Shown here: positions 26,150 through 35,431 of the stretch, one piece after another
How positions within the stretch are numbered: the first letter of the stretch is position 1
Layout of the letters: every line of letters starts with the position of its first letter
Assembly (NCBI RefSeq): GCF_003387615.1
Contig: NZ_QUNS01000001.1
Coordinates: 224,143 to 288,142 of the forward strand
Source: Tenacibaculum gallaicum
GTDB lineage: Bacteria > Bacteroidota > Bacteroidia > Flavobacteriales > Flavobacteriaceae
Direction: 5' to 3'
DNA length: 64,000 nucleotides
Position numbers and translations under genes: made by a program
Notes under the pieces: model-generated
Told to the model about the DNA's origin: nothing
Database searches by the model: none
The model's input: the letters and a program-made list of their open reading frames with translations, nothing else

Positions 26150-28381
26150 TTATGCTTTATTTAATTGTTCTATTATTTCTTTTGCCTTTTTACCTTCTTG
26201 AGTAGTTGCATAACTAACCGCAACAAACTCTAACGCTTTTTTATAGGTCTCTTTGTCTTGATATTTACCTATAGCCAAGGCTTTTAGGAGTGCGAATTTA
26301 GGGATTAAATTTGATTTTTTTATTGTAGTTAAAAAATTATCTATTTCTTTAACAGTTTCTTCAAACTTATTCTCTTTATATAAATAGTATATTTCTTTGT
26401 ATTTATTTAAAACCTCATCTTCTTTTTTCTCTTCTACAAGTTTTTTATCAGGATTTAAAATTATTTGAGCAAAACTTGTTTTTGGGTATTTCTGTAAGAT
26501 AACATTCTTATACTCATTTGCTTTAGCTACATCACCTTCCTTTTTATATATTTGATACAAATGGTAACTTATTGGTAACTCCAACTTATCATCTGTACTA
26601 ACTTCTCTTAAGCGTTCTAAGTTTTTAATTGCTAGTGTAGCATTTGTAAACTGCTCTTTATAAATTAGCCCTAATTGGTATAATGCATCATTTCGCTCTT
26701 GTACAAGGTCACTAATTACTTTTTCATCTGTAGGTATTGTGTCAAGGTATGTTGAAAGTTCATATCTCTTGTTTATTTTTCTTTCATTATCATCTTCTGA
26801 CACATTATCTGCAACACTAATGGATTTGTCTGATAATCGCCAGTTATCTTCTAAAGGACGTGTTCCCCATATTTTTTGAAACTCTGCTCTTCCAAATCCT
26901 AAGGCTTGTGTGTTATAAAAATACCACTTCCCTTTATTCGCGGTATTATTTATAGATGTTCCTCCACCAAAACCACTTCCAAAGTTTTGAGCATTGAGTA
27001 TTTGTTGTCTTTTTTCTTCGTCCTCTTTTTTTATTTTTTCAATATATGCTTCAAAAAAAGAAGTTCTTTCATCTGGTGTCATTGCCACCAAACCAAGAAT
27101 ACTATCGTTGTTTTTTACTGTTTCTTCATATTTTCTTAAGGTTGTTAGTCCTTTATTTTTTCTACGAATTCTACGGATTCTTTTTTCTTGATCAAACTCT
27201 TTAGAAACTACTTGCATTACACTATCATAATACAAACCCGCTAGCAGGTAATTCTCTTTTTCAAAAGCCATATTTGCTAAACGTTCGTACGCATAGGTTT
27301 TTTGATAATTGTTATTATGTTTTGCTTCTAGAGACTTTTTATAATATTCTGCTGCCGCTTCTGGACTATTTCTTCCTTCTTGAATAACTCCTGCCTGGTA
27401 GTATAATTCGTTTAAGAACTTTCGGTTATCTGAATTTTTAATTAATTTTCTTAACCTAGCTAGCATCAATATTAATGTTGAGTCATTCGGAGTATTCTTA
27501 GCAAGTTCAATATCAGCTCTAATGCGAAACCTATCTGGTGCTCTTTTATGGTCTGCTAGTTTTCGAAACACCATTCTTGCCGAATCTTTTCTATCTAGTT
27601 CGCTATAAATTTGTCCTAAAACAAACATGTTTCGAGCTGATTGTTCTTTGTTGTAATGTGTTTTAGTTGCTAACTTTAGATAATCAACCATTTTTTGAAT
27701 GGTATCTGTTTGTTCATAGGCCATTGCCATGGCTGTATAAGCTTGCTCTTTTACAGATTTATTTATTTTTTCTTTCTCATCTAAAACGTCTAATAATAAC
27801 GATAATGTTTCTATAGCTCTTTTTTCGTTACCTAAACGAATATTTGTTTTAGCTCTCCAAATTTTTGTTTCGTAGTTTAAATCGGCTTTAGGATAGTTAA
27901 CTATCACATAATTAAAAGCTTCTAATGCAGGAATGAAACGTTGTGTATAGTATCTAGACTTTCCTAACAGTAAATAAGCGTCATCTATTTGGCTATTTCT
28001 TTCATACCCGTTAATATTCATCGAATGGGTTTGAACAGCTTTTATAGCTTTTTCTTCCGCTTTTTCAAAAGGGGTTAGGTTTTTGTTTTCTTCCTCTTCG
28101 TCAGTATTAAATCCTGTACCGGGAGTAAGCACTTTTGTAGCTAACTTACTTTCATCAAAAGTTATAGGCTCTAATTGTAAACGCTTCCAGAAATTATCTT
28201 CATGTTTTTCTTGAATTTCTTCAAGTCCTTTTAAATACGCTTGCTCTCCATTAAAAAGCACATTGTATTTCGTAGTAACAGCGTGATAACTTCTATTTAA
28301 AAAAGCATCCTTTTTAACACTACACGAATACGCGATAGCCGCTAAAACACTGAACACTATTATATTTACCCCTTTTTTCAT
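26150..28381 (-). CDS. sprE: Gliding motility / type IX secretion TPR lipoprotein SprE (PorW)
   Basis: 743 aa. Lipobox AYSC (Cys20) marks an outer-membrane lipoprotein. After the Cys, the segment NRSYHAVTTKYNVLFNGEQAYLKG is the characteristic start of SprE/PorW proteins. TPR-like helical repeats cover about 115-410 and 560-740 (LLLGKSRYYTQRFIPALEAFNYVI; LYQIYKKEGDVAKANEYKNVIL), with a low-complexity middle (about 455-500). SprE/PorW is needed for T9SS secretion and gliding. Gene order sprE-bactofilin-atpZ is in line with other Flavobacteriaceae as I recall. Confidence 0.9.
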   Translation of the reverse strand: MKKGVNIIVFSVLAAIAYSCSVKKDAFLNRSYHAVTTKYNVLFNGEQAYLKGLEEIQEKHEDNFWKRLQLEPITFDESKLATKVLTPGTGFNTDEEEENKNLTPFEKAEEKAIKAVQTHSMNINGYERNSQIDDAYLLLGKSRYYTQRFIPALEAFNYVIVNYPKADLNYETKIWRAKTNIRLGNEKRAIETLSLLLDVLDEKEKINKSVKEQAYTAMAMAYEQTDTIQKMVDYLKLATKTHYNKEQSARNMFVLGQIYSELDRKDSARMVFRKLADHKRAPDRFRIRADIELAKNTPNDSTLILMLARLRKLIKNSDNRKFLNELYYQAGVIQEGRNSPEAAAEYYKKSLEAKHNNNYQKTYAYERLANMAFEKENYLLAGLYYDSVMQVVSKEFDQEKRIRRIRRKNKGLTTLRKYEETVKNNDSILGLVAMTPDERTSFFEAYIEKIKKEDEEKRQQILNAQNFGSGFGGGTSINNTANKGKWYFYNTQALGFGRAEFQKIWGTRPLEDNWRLSDKSISVADNVSEDDNERKINKRYELSTYLDTIPTDEKVISDLVQERNDALYQLGLIYKEQFTNATLAIKNLERLREVSTDDKLELPISYHLYQIYKKEGDVAKANEYKNVILQKYPKTSFAQIILNPDKKLVEEKKEDEVLNKYKEIYYLYKENKFEETVKEIDNFLTTIKKSNLIPKFALLKALAIGKYQDKETYKKALEFVAVSYATTQEGKKAKEIIEQLNKA

Positions 28382-28475
28382 ATACTTTTACTTTTACAGT
28401 ACAACAACGTAATAATTATGTTTTTTGTACGTAAAGAGGTAAAAATAATAATTATAAGGTGATTTTTACCCTGTT

Positions 28476-29171
28476 TTATGCAGAAAAATAGCTTTCTAAT
28501 TCTTGCAGGGTTTCTTGTGATGTATTTATATCTTTTACAACGTTCCCTTTATCTAAAACTACGATACGCTCGCAAACCTCAGTTACATGGCTTAAATCAT
28601 GGCTTGAAACTAACACAGTTACATCATTATTCTCTGTTAGTTTTTTAATTATTTTTTTTAATCTGATTTGCGTTGTAGGGTCTAAGTTTGCAAAAGGTTC
28701 GTCTAAGATTACTACTTGTGGATTTCCCATCATTGCAGCTACAATACCAACTTTCTTTTGATTTCCTTTACTTAAACTTCGTAAATACTTTTTCTTTCCT
28801 AAAATCTCCTCATTAAAAAACTCGTCAAATTGAGCTAAGAACCCTTTTACATCTGCCTTATTCATTCCACGTAAATCTCCAACAAAATCGAAATACTCTT
28901 CAGGTGTTAAGTATCCTATTAAAAAAGTTTCATCTATAAACGACCCTGTAAATGTTTTCCAGTTCTCACTTTTGTTTACAGTAGCTTCATTATTTATAAT
29001 TTCTCCTGTTGTTGGTCTAATTAAATCTAATAACAGGTTAAACAAGGTTGTTTTTCCTGCTCCATTATTCCCTACTAACCCAAAAGATTGTCCGCTAGGA
29101 ATCTTCAACTCTTCTAGGTTTAAAACTTGTGTACTTCCGTATGTTTTTGAAATATTATGTATAGATATCAT
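28476..29171 (-). CDS. ABC transporter ATP-binding protein
   Basis: 231 aa from ATG 29171 (MISIHNISKTYGS); the open frame extends upstream to 29213 inside the permease gene, but the internal ATG fits the family. Walker A GNNGAGKTTL (about 34-43), signature LSKGNQKK, Walker B VVILDEPFANLD, and H-loop SSHDLSH. It energises the DUF5687 permease whose gene ends 19 bases upstream. The pair looks like an exporter of the gliding/drug type; the substrate is unknown. Confidence 0.92.
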   Translation of the reverse strand: MISIHNISKTYGSTQVLNLEELKIPSGQSFGLVGNNGAGKTTLFNLLLDLIRPTTGEIINNEATVNKSENWKTFTGSFIDETFLIGYLTPEEYFDFVGDLRGMNKADVKGFLAQFDEFFNEEILGKKKYLRSLSKGNQKKVGIVAAMMGNPQVVILDEPFANLDPTTQIRLKKIIKKLTENNDVTVLVSSHDLSHVTEVCERIVVLDKGNVVKDINTSQETLQELESYFSA

Positions 29172-29190
29172 TTTGTTTAGTTTTAGTTGG

Positions 29191-30663
29191 TTATGATTTT
29201 TGGCTAAATGCATGTATTACTGCGTACTTACTTTTAATGTATCTTTTCTCTATGAAACCCATAAAGTAATTTTTAAATGCAAGAGCTAATGTTCCAGCAA
29301 TTGCAATTGCTAAAACACCTGCATTAAAGCTAACAAACTTGTTGAAAACCCAAAAGAGGAGCATAGGAATTCCCATTATTGGAATTATTATTAAAAATTG
29401 TGTTGCACTGGTACCTTGGTAGTTTGAAAATCCACTTTTATTTAAGTCTATACGCTTTCGGTTAAAAGAACCTGCAAACAGTAAAAAGAGAGAGTTAAAC
29501 CCTATATTAAAAATTGCCCCAGCGGTTATCATTAAAAAAATATCTAATCCGTAGAAATAAACATAAGGGATACTTAACAGGTACAATGCTCCTGATACTA
29601 CAACCATTAAATACCATTTACTTTCTAAAAACTTTCGATAACGGATATTTTGACTCATAAGCATTTTATAATACTCACTATCCCATGCAGGGATGAACTG
29701 CCCATAGTTTAGCGTAAACCCTCCTGTAACAAAAACTGCAGCAAAGACTAAAAAGGCAGGCATTTGTTCTCGATACATTTCTTGTCCAAAGAAAATAGCT
29801 CCGTAGAAAAGAAATAAAAACGACATAAAAAACACTGTTTTAGTACGTTTATTTCTCCAAATTTGACGAATATCATTTTTAATAAATGGCGCCACATCTC
29901 CCAATCTATCAACAAAAGATAAGTCTGATTCTTTTGCTACTTCTTCTTTGCTTTTTATAGCATCATCTAAATATACTTTTTCTCTTAATAATTTAAAATT
30001 TACATAGTATAGTCCTACTAGCAAGACCACTCCTATTACTGACAAAGCAGGAAAGTTATATACTGATTGAAAAATAGGCGCAAATACATCATTTACGTTA
30101 AATAACTGATATTTATTTGTAAGAAATAACATTCCGAGTACAGCAATCATCCCTCCTAATGCATAATTATTTTTATTGATTAGAAAATTTACATAATTCG
30201 CACTTAATACTAGCATAACCATTAAAAACAACCATCCTAAAACTCCCATGACATTGTATCCTTGACCTATTAATACTATTGAAAAAGGCACGTAAAAAAA
30301 CAGCGGCATTATGTTGAAGAATGACAAAGCTGATTTTCCTAATACAAAATGAACAAGTTTTTCTTTTTTTACAGGTAAGTTTAGAAACGGCTTGATGTTT
30401 AATACTGGTAATTTTTGCATTAAATAGCGAAAAATTAAATCTCCAATTAATAAAAAAACAAGAAATCCATTAACAAAAAAAAGTGGATCTGTATTTGGGT
30501 ATTCTTTTTTAATGAAAAAATACCCTCCTATTCCTATCATTAAAAATGAAACTAGCATCCATAATGCAAAAAAGCTCATGATTATTTTTAATGCAATGCT
30601 TTTTCCGAAATAAGAAGAGCGAAAAAACTGCTTCCATTCTAACTTTAAAAAATGTGCAATCAT
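29191..30663 (-). CDS. DUF5687 ABC-type permease
   Basis: 490 aa with about twelve hydrophobic segments. The start FLKLEWKQFFRSSYFGKS and the block KPFLNLPVKKEKLVHFVLGKSALSFFN fit the DUF5687 family, membrane partners of single ABC ATPases in Bacteroidota. A cytoplasmic loop (about 230-260: AIKSKEEVAKESDLSF) divides two halves of similar layout (FIKNDIRQIWRNKRTKTVFFMS starts the second), so a single polypeptide supplies both membrane halves. Substrate unknown. Confidence 0.87.
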   Translation of the reverse strand: MIAHFLKLEWKQFFRSSYFGKSIALKIIMSFFALWMLVSFLMIGIGGYFFIKKEYPNTDPLFFVNGFLVFLLIGDLIFRYLMQKLPVLNIKPFLNLPVKKEKLVHFVLGKSALSFFNIMPLFFYVPFSIVLIGQGYNVMGVLGWLFLMVMLVLSANYVNFLINKNNYALGGMIAVLGMLFLTNKYQLFNVNDVFAPIFQSVYNFPALSVIGVVLLVGLYYVNFKLLREKVYLDDAIKSKEEVAKESDLSFVDRLGDVAPFIKNDIRQIWRNKRTKTVFFMSFLFLFYGAIFFGQEMYREQMPAFLVFAAVFVTGGFTLNYGQFIPAWDSEYYKMLMSQNIRYRKFLESKWYLMVVVSGALYLLSIPYVYFYGLDIFLMITAGAIFNIGFNSLFLLFAGSFNRKRIDLNKSGFSNYQGTSATQFLIIIPIMGIPMLLFWVFNKFVSFNAGVLAIAIAGTLALAFKNYFMGFIEKRYIKSKYAVIHAFSQKS

Positions 30664-30721
30664 TTGGTTATGTATTTGGTTGATTATCTTATATGTCTTT
30701 TTCTACAACTTTTTGTTACAT

Positions 30722-30754
30722 AAAAAAAGCATCAATTTAAAAATTGACACTTTT
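30722..30754 (-). terminator. Terminator of the DUF1761 gene
   Basis: 11-bp stem with two G-U pairs (30728-30738 with 30741-30751), 2-base loop, followed on the minus strand by a run of seven T. Confidence 0.65.
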
Positions 30755-30777
30755 GAATTTATAATTTTAAAAGATTA

Positions 30778-31278
30778 TTACGCCCATTGGCAAATTACTC
30801 CTCCCATTAAGGCTAATGTAATAATCCAATAACCAGCATTAATAGCTACATACCTAACGCTTTTTCTTTCAAATAATGCTTGTGTAGCCAAAATAGGTAA
30901 ACCTATAAGTAAACCTATCATAGTTCCGTGTAAAGCTCCGTGTTTAAATGTTCTAAATCTATCTCCAAAATTGGCCATAAATTCTTGGAAGTAAGCATAA
31001 GCTCCGCCTGTTTGTTCTACAAAACCTGGCTCACCCATTAAGGCTGATTGAACTCCCCATTGATGAATAACTAATGTTTGTAAGATAAAAGCTAATAAGA
31101 AGCTAAACACATAAGCTAACCCAAAAATAAGTCCCATATTTGAACCTTTCATAGATTCATCGGTAAAACCTACCTCTTTCATCCATGCGTTTTTAAAAAG
31201 TATAGGTCCATACCAAATGAATCCCATTATCATAGGAACTAATGCAGCAATTGCCGTAATTAAAAAATTAAATTTCAT
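30778..31278 (-). CDS. DUF1761 family membrane protein
   Basis: 166 aa with four transmembrane helices (about 4-22, 50-72, 110-132 and 143-163). The opening NFLITAIAALVPMIMGFIWYGP and KNAWMKEVG match DUF1761 proteins. The third helix begins KHGALHGTMIGLLIGLPIL. Function not established. It has its own promoter and terminator, so it is a single-gene transcript. Confidence 0.88.
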   Translation of the reverse strand: MKFNFLITAIAALVPMIMGFIWYGPILFKNAWMKEVGFTDESMKGSNMGLIFGLAYVFSFLLAFILQTLVIHQWGVQSALMGEPGFVEQTGGAYAYFQEFMANFGDRFRTFKHGALHGTMIGLLIGLPILATQALFERKSVRYVAINAGYWIITLALMGGVICQWA

Positions 31279-31304
31279 AAGATTATAAAGTTTTGGTTGT
31301 CAAT

Positions 31305-31312
31305 CAAATATA
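31305..31312 (-). promoter_or_regulatory. -7 element of the DUF1761 gene
   Basis: The minus strand reads TATATTTG, an exact TAnnTTTG match, 26 bases before the start codon. It abuts the terminator of the DUF4837 gene. Confidence 0.6.
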
Positions 31313-31314
31313 AC

Positions 31315-31347
31315 AAAAAAAGCATCAAACTTACGTTTAATGCTTTT
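31315..31347 (-). terminator. Terminator of the xth-mltD-DUF4837 operon
   Basis: Stem AAAAGCAT/ATGCTTTT (31318-31325 with 31340-31347) continued by AAAC/GTTT across one mismatch, 4-base loop, T-run on the minus strand. Confidence 0.75.
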
Positions 31348-31370
31348 ACTTATTTCTTATGAGTTATCTT

Positions 31371-32360
31371 TTATTTTATTTTTAAAGACTTTGCTATCGC
31401 TTCTAATTCAAAGATGAAATCTCGTTTGTTTACTGATGGAGCATAAGTAAATCCTTCAAAAACAATGACACGTTTGTTTTCTTTATCAATTATTGTATAG
31501 TTAATAAATGGCCCTGCCATGAAATCGTTTTTTACTTCCCATTTACCTCTAGTTTCATAGGCTTTTTTACCATCAATTTCTGCATCAAAAGTAAATGGAG
31601 TGTATGCTTGTTCGGTAATCATGTGCATCCCTTCTTTAGTTCCAGGGATGTACTTTTTACCAATTGTATCTCTCATTCTTGTAATGTTGTCTGCGACCTT
31701 GCTTTCGTCTTCTAACGGATAACTATACACTAAAACATTGTTAGTTCCATCACCTCTTGCAATTCCACTTTTTAAGTGTTGACGTAACCATAAAAAGTCT
31801 CCTGTATCTTCAACAAGTTTAAACCTTTCAGGAATGGTTAATGAAATACCTAATTTTTTTATTGTTTTGAATTGGCTTTCATCTAATTTTTCTTTTTTAA
31901 AAATGTTTTGAGTAAATTTTACATCTTCATCTTTAAATAATTTAATAATCTCTTTTCCTCTGTTGCGAATCAAGTCAACCAAAGCTCCTTTACTTTTAGC
32001 TGTTGCATAAACTAAAATTTGAGGTTCAGCATATTTGTTTTTTTCTACTGCTATTTTTTCTTTTTCTCCTTCTCTAAGAATCAAAACAGCTCTTGCATTC
32101 CTTATAAAACCTTTAAATCCTATAGGATCTATTTGTCCTACTGAAAGTAATGTTTCAGGCTGTGGTAATCCTACCTGATGCTCTCCAAAAACAGAGCGAA
32201 TTTCATCACCAATTTTACCTTCCCAATCATTTCCTTTAATAACTACCAATATTTTATTGGTATTTCCATTTGAAGTTGGTAAAATATAATCGCTTTTCCC
32301 TTTATTTTTACACGAAACTGTTATAAAAATCAGGACAAATAATGCTATTAGTTTATTCAT
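31371..32360 (-). CDS. DUF4837 family lipoprotein
   Basis: 329 aa. Lipobox TVSC (Cys17). The body fits DUF4837: ILVVIKGNDWEGKIGDEIRSVFG early, NARAVLILREG, and a second half with GDFLWLRQHLKSGIARGDGTN and WEVKNDFMAGPFINYT. It looks like two alpha+beta repeats. Function unknown. It lies 27 bases downstream of the lytic transglycosylase gene and shares its transcript, so a role near the cell wall or outer membrane is plausible but unproven. Confidence 0.85.
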   Translation of the reverse strand: MNKLIALFVLIFITVSCKNKGKSDYILPTSNGNTNKILVVIKGNDWEGKIGDEIRSVFGEHQVGLPQPETLLSVGQIDPIGFKGFIRNARAVLILREGEKEKIAVEKNKYAEPQILVYATAKSKGALVDLIRNRGKEIIKLFKDEDVKFTQNIFKKEKLDESQFKTIKKLGISLTIPERFKLVEDTGDFLWLRQHLKSGIARGDGTNNVLVYSYPLEDESKVADNITRMRDTIGKKYIPGTKEGMHMITEQAYTPFTFDAEIDGKKAYETRGKWEVKNDFMAGPFINYTIIDKENKRVIVFEGFTYAPSVNKRDFIFELEAIAKSLKIK

Positions 32361-32387
32361 AGTTTGTGGTGTTTAGTAGTTGTATTT

Positions 32388-33896
32388 TTAGCTTTTAAAA
32401 ATTTTAAGTTTCATTCCTGGCTTTAAACTTTTAACACTCCAAATATTGTTCCATTTTTTTATTTCATCAACAGAAACTGATGGATATTTTTTTGAAATGG
32501 TCCATAATGAATCTCCTTCTTTAACAACATACACCTCATGCTTACCTGTTGGTGTTTTATATTTTTTCTTTGAAACCTTTTTTGGAACAGCCATTCTTTT
32601 AGGGTAAACACTTAATCTTTGTCCTATTTTTAAGTGATGTGTTCGTAAGCCATTCCAACGTTTAATATCTCTTACTCGTACCCCAAATTTATTAGCTATT
32701 TTACCTAAATAGTCTCCACTTCGAACCCTATAGCGAATGCGCTTATCCATTTCGAAGTATTTTGGTAATGGCTTCTCTCTTTTAGCATCATCTTCGTTTG
32801 CTAAAACGTAAATTTCTTTTTCCTTTTCTAAGAAGTCCATTAAGTCTCTTCGAGGTAATCGAACTGCATAGTTTTTTTCTTTTACATACGGAATAACATC
32901 TAGCTTATACGACGGGTTTAAGAATGCTAATAAATCAGAATCTATACCTGTTTTTTCTGAAATTTGATCAAAACTAATTGTTCTTTTTACACGAACGGTA
33001 TCGGTTTCAAAATTGAAAATCTTAGGTGCTTCTGGATAAATGTGATGCTTTTCTGCATATTCAAAAATATACATCGTTGCGTAAAATGCTGGTACATACC
33101 CTGCCGTTTCACGAGGTAAAAACGGACGAATATTCCAATAATTTTTATAGCCTCCAGAACGTCTTATCGCTTTTGATACATTTCCTGGACCTGAGTTGTA
33201 TGCTGCTAAGGCTAAATCCCAATCACCAAAAACTTTATACAACTGACTTAAGTATTGACATGCTGCTTTTGTTGATTTTACTGGATCTTGACGTTCATCT
33301 ACATACGAGTTCACCTTTAAATCAAACTGAATTCCTGTTCCATACATAAACTGCCATAACCCCGTTGCTCCTACCCAAGAACGAGCATCTGGTCTCAACG
33401 CTGACTCAACAATAGCCAAATATTTCATCTCTAAAGGGATGTCGTATTGATCTAGGTATTGCTCAAACATTGGAAAATAATATTGAGCACGAGCCATTAA
33501 TGCAGGATAGTATTTTTTGCGATATTTTAAATAACTATTAATCACTTTTTCTAACGCAGGATTGTACTCTAAATGAAAAGGTGTTCTTACGTTTAAGTCT
33601 TGTAACCTTTTCTTTAATAAATCGGTTGTAAGAATTGTGGTTGTGTTACCTAAAATGTCCTTATCATTAATTACGTATTGAATACTATCAAACAATGATG
33701 AATTAAATTTTTCTTCAACTAGTAAGCTATCAATCATCTTTAAATCTTCCGTAGAAAATAGCTCTTGGTTTTGCGCTGAGTTTATAGAATCATTTACCAC
33801 AACATCAACACTGTCTTTAGCTACAGAAAGGCTATCAATAGGTTGTTGTGCAAAAATTGAAGTTGTAAAAAGGAGTAGTGTTAGTAATTTTTTCAT
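32388..33896 (-). CDS. Membrane-bound lytic murein transglycosylase D-like, with two LysM domains
   Basis: Cleaves the glycan strand of peptidoglycan, leaving 1,6-anhydro-MurNAc. 502 aa. Signal peptide (1-16, ending IFAQQ); an SLT family-1 catalytic domain (about 145-275) with YLAIVESALRP (catalytic Glu), GATGLWQFMYGTG and LALAAYNSGPGNV; two LysM domains at about 390-435 (YRVRSGDYLGKIANKFGV) and 455-500 (YVVKEGDSLWTISKKYP) that bind the sugar chain. The residues 20-80 are acidic and low in complexity. It lies 7 bases after xth, in one operon with DUF4837. Confidence 0.92.
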   Translation of the reverse strand: MKKLLTLLLFTTSIFAQQPIDSLSVAKDSVDVVVNDSINSAQNQELFSTEDLKMIDSLLVEEKFNSSLFDSIQYVINDKDILGNTTTILTTDLLKKRLQDLNVRTPFHLEYNPALEKVINSYLKYRKKYYPALMARAQYYFPMFEQYLDQYDIPLEMKYLAIVESALRPDARSWVGATGLWQFMYGTGIQFDLKVNSYVDERQDPVKSTKAACQYLSQLYKVFGDWDLALAAYNSGPGNVSKAIRRSGGYKNYWNIRPFLPRETAGYVPAFYATMYIFEYAEKHHIYPEAPKIFNFETDTVRVKRTISFDQISEKTGIDSDLLAFLNPSYKLDVIPYVKEKNYAVRLPRRDLMDFLEKEKEIYVLANEDDAKREKPLPKYFEMDKRIRYRVRSGDYLGKIANKFGVRVRDIKRWNGLRTHHLKIGQRLSVYPKRMAVPKKVSKKKYKTPTGKHEVYVVKEGDSLWTISKKYPSVSVDEIKKWNNIWSVKSLKPGMKLKIFKS

Positions 33897-33903
33897 GTTG
33901 GTT

Positions 33904-34665
33904 TTATAAATCTAATTCAACTGCAATTGGGCAATGATCTGAATGTTTTGCTTCTGGTAAAATATACGCTCTTGAAATTTTGTCTTTTAAAGTTTCAGTT
34001 ACCATGTTGTAATCAATACGCCAACCTTTATTGTTTGCTCTTGCGTTTGCTCGGTAGCTCCACCAAGAGTATTCTTGTTTTTCTGGATGCAAATGACGGA
34101 AACTATCTATAAATCCACTATCTATAAATTTTCCTAACCACTCACGTTCTTCTGGTAAAAAACCAGACACTCCTTTCATTTTAGGATTGTGAATATCTAT
34201 TTCTTCATGACAAATATTATAATCTCCACAAATAACCAAATTCGGAATGGTTTTTCTCAATTCTGTGGCATATTCAAGAATTTCATCCATGTAATTGAAT
34301 TTATAGTCTAATCGAGCACTATTTGTTCCTGAGGGTAAATACATGCTCATTACAGAAACCTCATCAAAATCTACACGAAGATTTCTTCCTTCAAAATCCA
34401 TCGATTCTATTCCTGTTCCGTACTCTATATGTTTTGGTTCTTCTTTACAGAAAATTGCTACGGATGAATATCCTTTTTTTTCTGCTGAAAACCAATAATG
34501 ATATAGATACCCTGCATTTTCAAACTCAGTTACATCTAACTGCTCTTTGTGTGCCTTGGTTTCTTGAATACATATTACATCTGGGTCTGCCGCTTGTAAC
34601 CAATCGATAAATCCTTTTTTTAATGCCGCCCTAATTCCGTTTACGTTGTATGAGATTATTTTCAT
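33904..34665 (-). CDS. xth: Exodeoxyribonuclease III
   Basis: AP endonuclease / 3'-5' exonuclease of base excision repair. 253 aa of the EEP fold: MKIISYNVNGIRAALKKGF at the N-terminus, CIQETKAHKEQL (metal-binding Glu), VICGDYNICHEEIDIHNP (catalytic Asp/Asn) and the final SDHCPIAVELDL (Asp-His pair). First gene of the xth-mltD-DUF4837 row, and separated from scoB by a terminator. Confidence 0.95.
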   Translation of the reverse strand: MKIISYNVNGIRAALKKGFIDWLQAADPDVICIQETKAHKEQLDVTEFENAGYLYHYWFSAEKKGYSSVAIFCKEEPKHIEYGTGIESMDFEGRNLRVDFDEVSVMSMYLPSGTNSARLDYKFNYMDEILEYATELRKTIPNLVICGDYNICHEEIDIHNPKMKGVSGFLPEEREWLGKFIDSGFIDSFRHLHPEKQEYSWWSYRANARANNKGWRIDYNMVTETLKDKISRAYILPEAKHSDHCPIAVELDL

Positions 34666-34680
34666 CTATATATTTAAAAT

Positions 34681-34709
34681 ACAAAAACGTAAAGCATAGT
34701 GCCTTACGT
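34681..34709 (-). terminator. Terminator of the sco operon
   Basis: Stem ACGTAA/TTACGT (34687-34692 with 34704-34709) extended by GC/GC across one mismatch, 5-base loop, then TTTTT on the minus strand. It lies just after scoB. Confidence 0.75.
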
Positions 34710-34732
34710 CTTTATTTAATCCTATAATTTTG

Positions 34733-35386
34733 TTAAATATCCATTTCTGGGATGTCTCCTTCGACAATCAGAGTTCCTTCTGTAGCTGCTTTAATTTCTT
34801 CCACTGATACTCCAGGAGCTCTTTCTAATAAGTAAAACTTATTGTCTTTAATTTCTAATACGGCCAAGTTTGTTACAATTTTTGTTACACAACCTACTCC
34901 TGTTAATGGTAATGAACATTTTTTAAGTAGCTTAGATTCCCCTCTTTTATTAGTGTGCATCATCGCTACAATAATGTTGTCGGCAGAGGCTACTAAATCC
35001 ATCGCTCCTCCCATACCTTTTACCATTTTTCCTGGTATCTTCCAGTTCGCTATATCACCGTTTTCAGCAACTTCCATAGCTCCTAAAATAGTTAAGTGTA
35101 CATGCTTACCTCGAATCATTGAAAAACTAGTAGCAGAATCAAAAAAACTAGCCCCTGGCATAGTTGTTATGGTTTGTTTTCCTGCATTGATAACATCAGC
35201 GTCTTCTTCTCCTTCAAAAGGAAAAGGTCCCATACCTAGTACTCCGTTTTCTGATTGAAATTCTACCTCAATATCATCACGAACAAAATTGGCTACTAAT
35301 GTTGGAATTCCGATACCAAGATTTACATAATATCCGTTTTTTACTTCTTTTGCGATTCTTTTCGCTATTCCGTTTTTATCTAACAT
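34733..35386 (-). CDS. scoB: 3-oxoacid CoA-transferase subunit B
   Basis: Moves CoA from succinyl-CoA to acetoacetate or another 3-oxoacid, together with ScoA. 217 aa. It has GYYVNLGIGIPTLVANFV, the catalytic-glutamate block QSENGVLGMGPFP (SENG), and the glycine-rich KMVKGMGGAMDLVASA. In most genomes scoA and scoB are adjacent; here a four-helix-bundle gene with inverted-repeat ends lies between them. Begins 8 bases after the left repeat. Confidence 0.95.
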   Translation of the reverse strand: MLDKNGIAKRIAKEVKNGYYVNLGIGIPTLVANFVRDDIEVEFQSENGVLGMGPFPFEGEEDADVINAGKQTITTMPGASFFDSATSFSMIRGKHVHLTILGAMEVAENGDIANWKIPGKMVKGMGGAMDLVASADNIIVAMMHTNKRGESKLLKKCSLPLTGVGCVTKIVTNLAVLEIKDNKFYLLERAPGVSVEEIKAATEGTLIVEGDIPEMDI

Positions 35387-35394
35387 TTTCTTTA

Positions 35395-35420
35395 ATGTAT
35401 CAATTTAATAATGTAACAAT
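35395..35420. repeat. Left terminal inverted repeat of the four-helix-bundle unit
   Basis: A 26-base sequence beginning ATGTATCAATTT and ending ATGTAACAAT. Its reverse complement recurs at 35775-35800 with 2 mismatches. The two copies bracket the four-helix-bundle gene exactly. Confidence 0.8.
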
Positions 35421-35431
35421 ATAGCAATGAG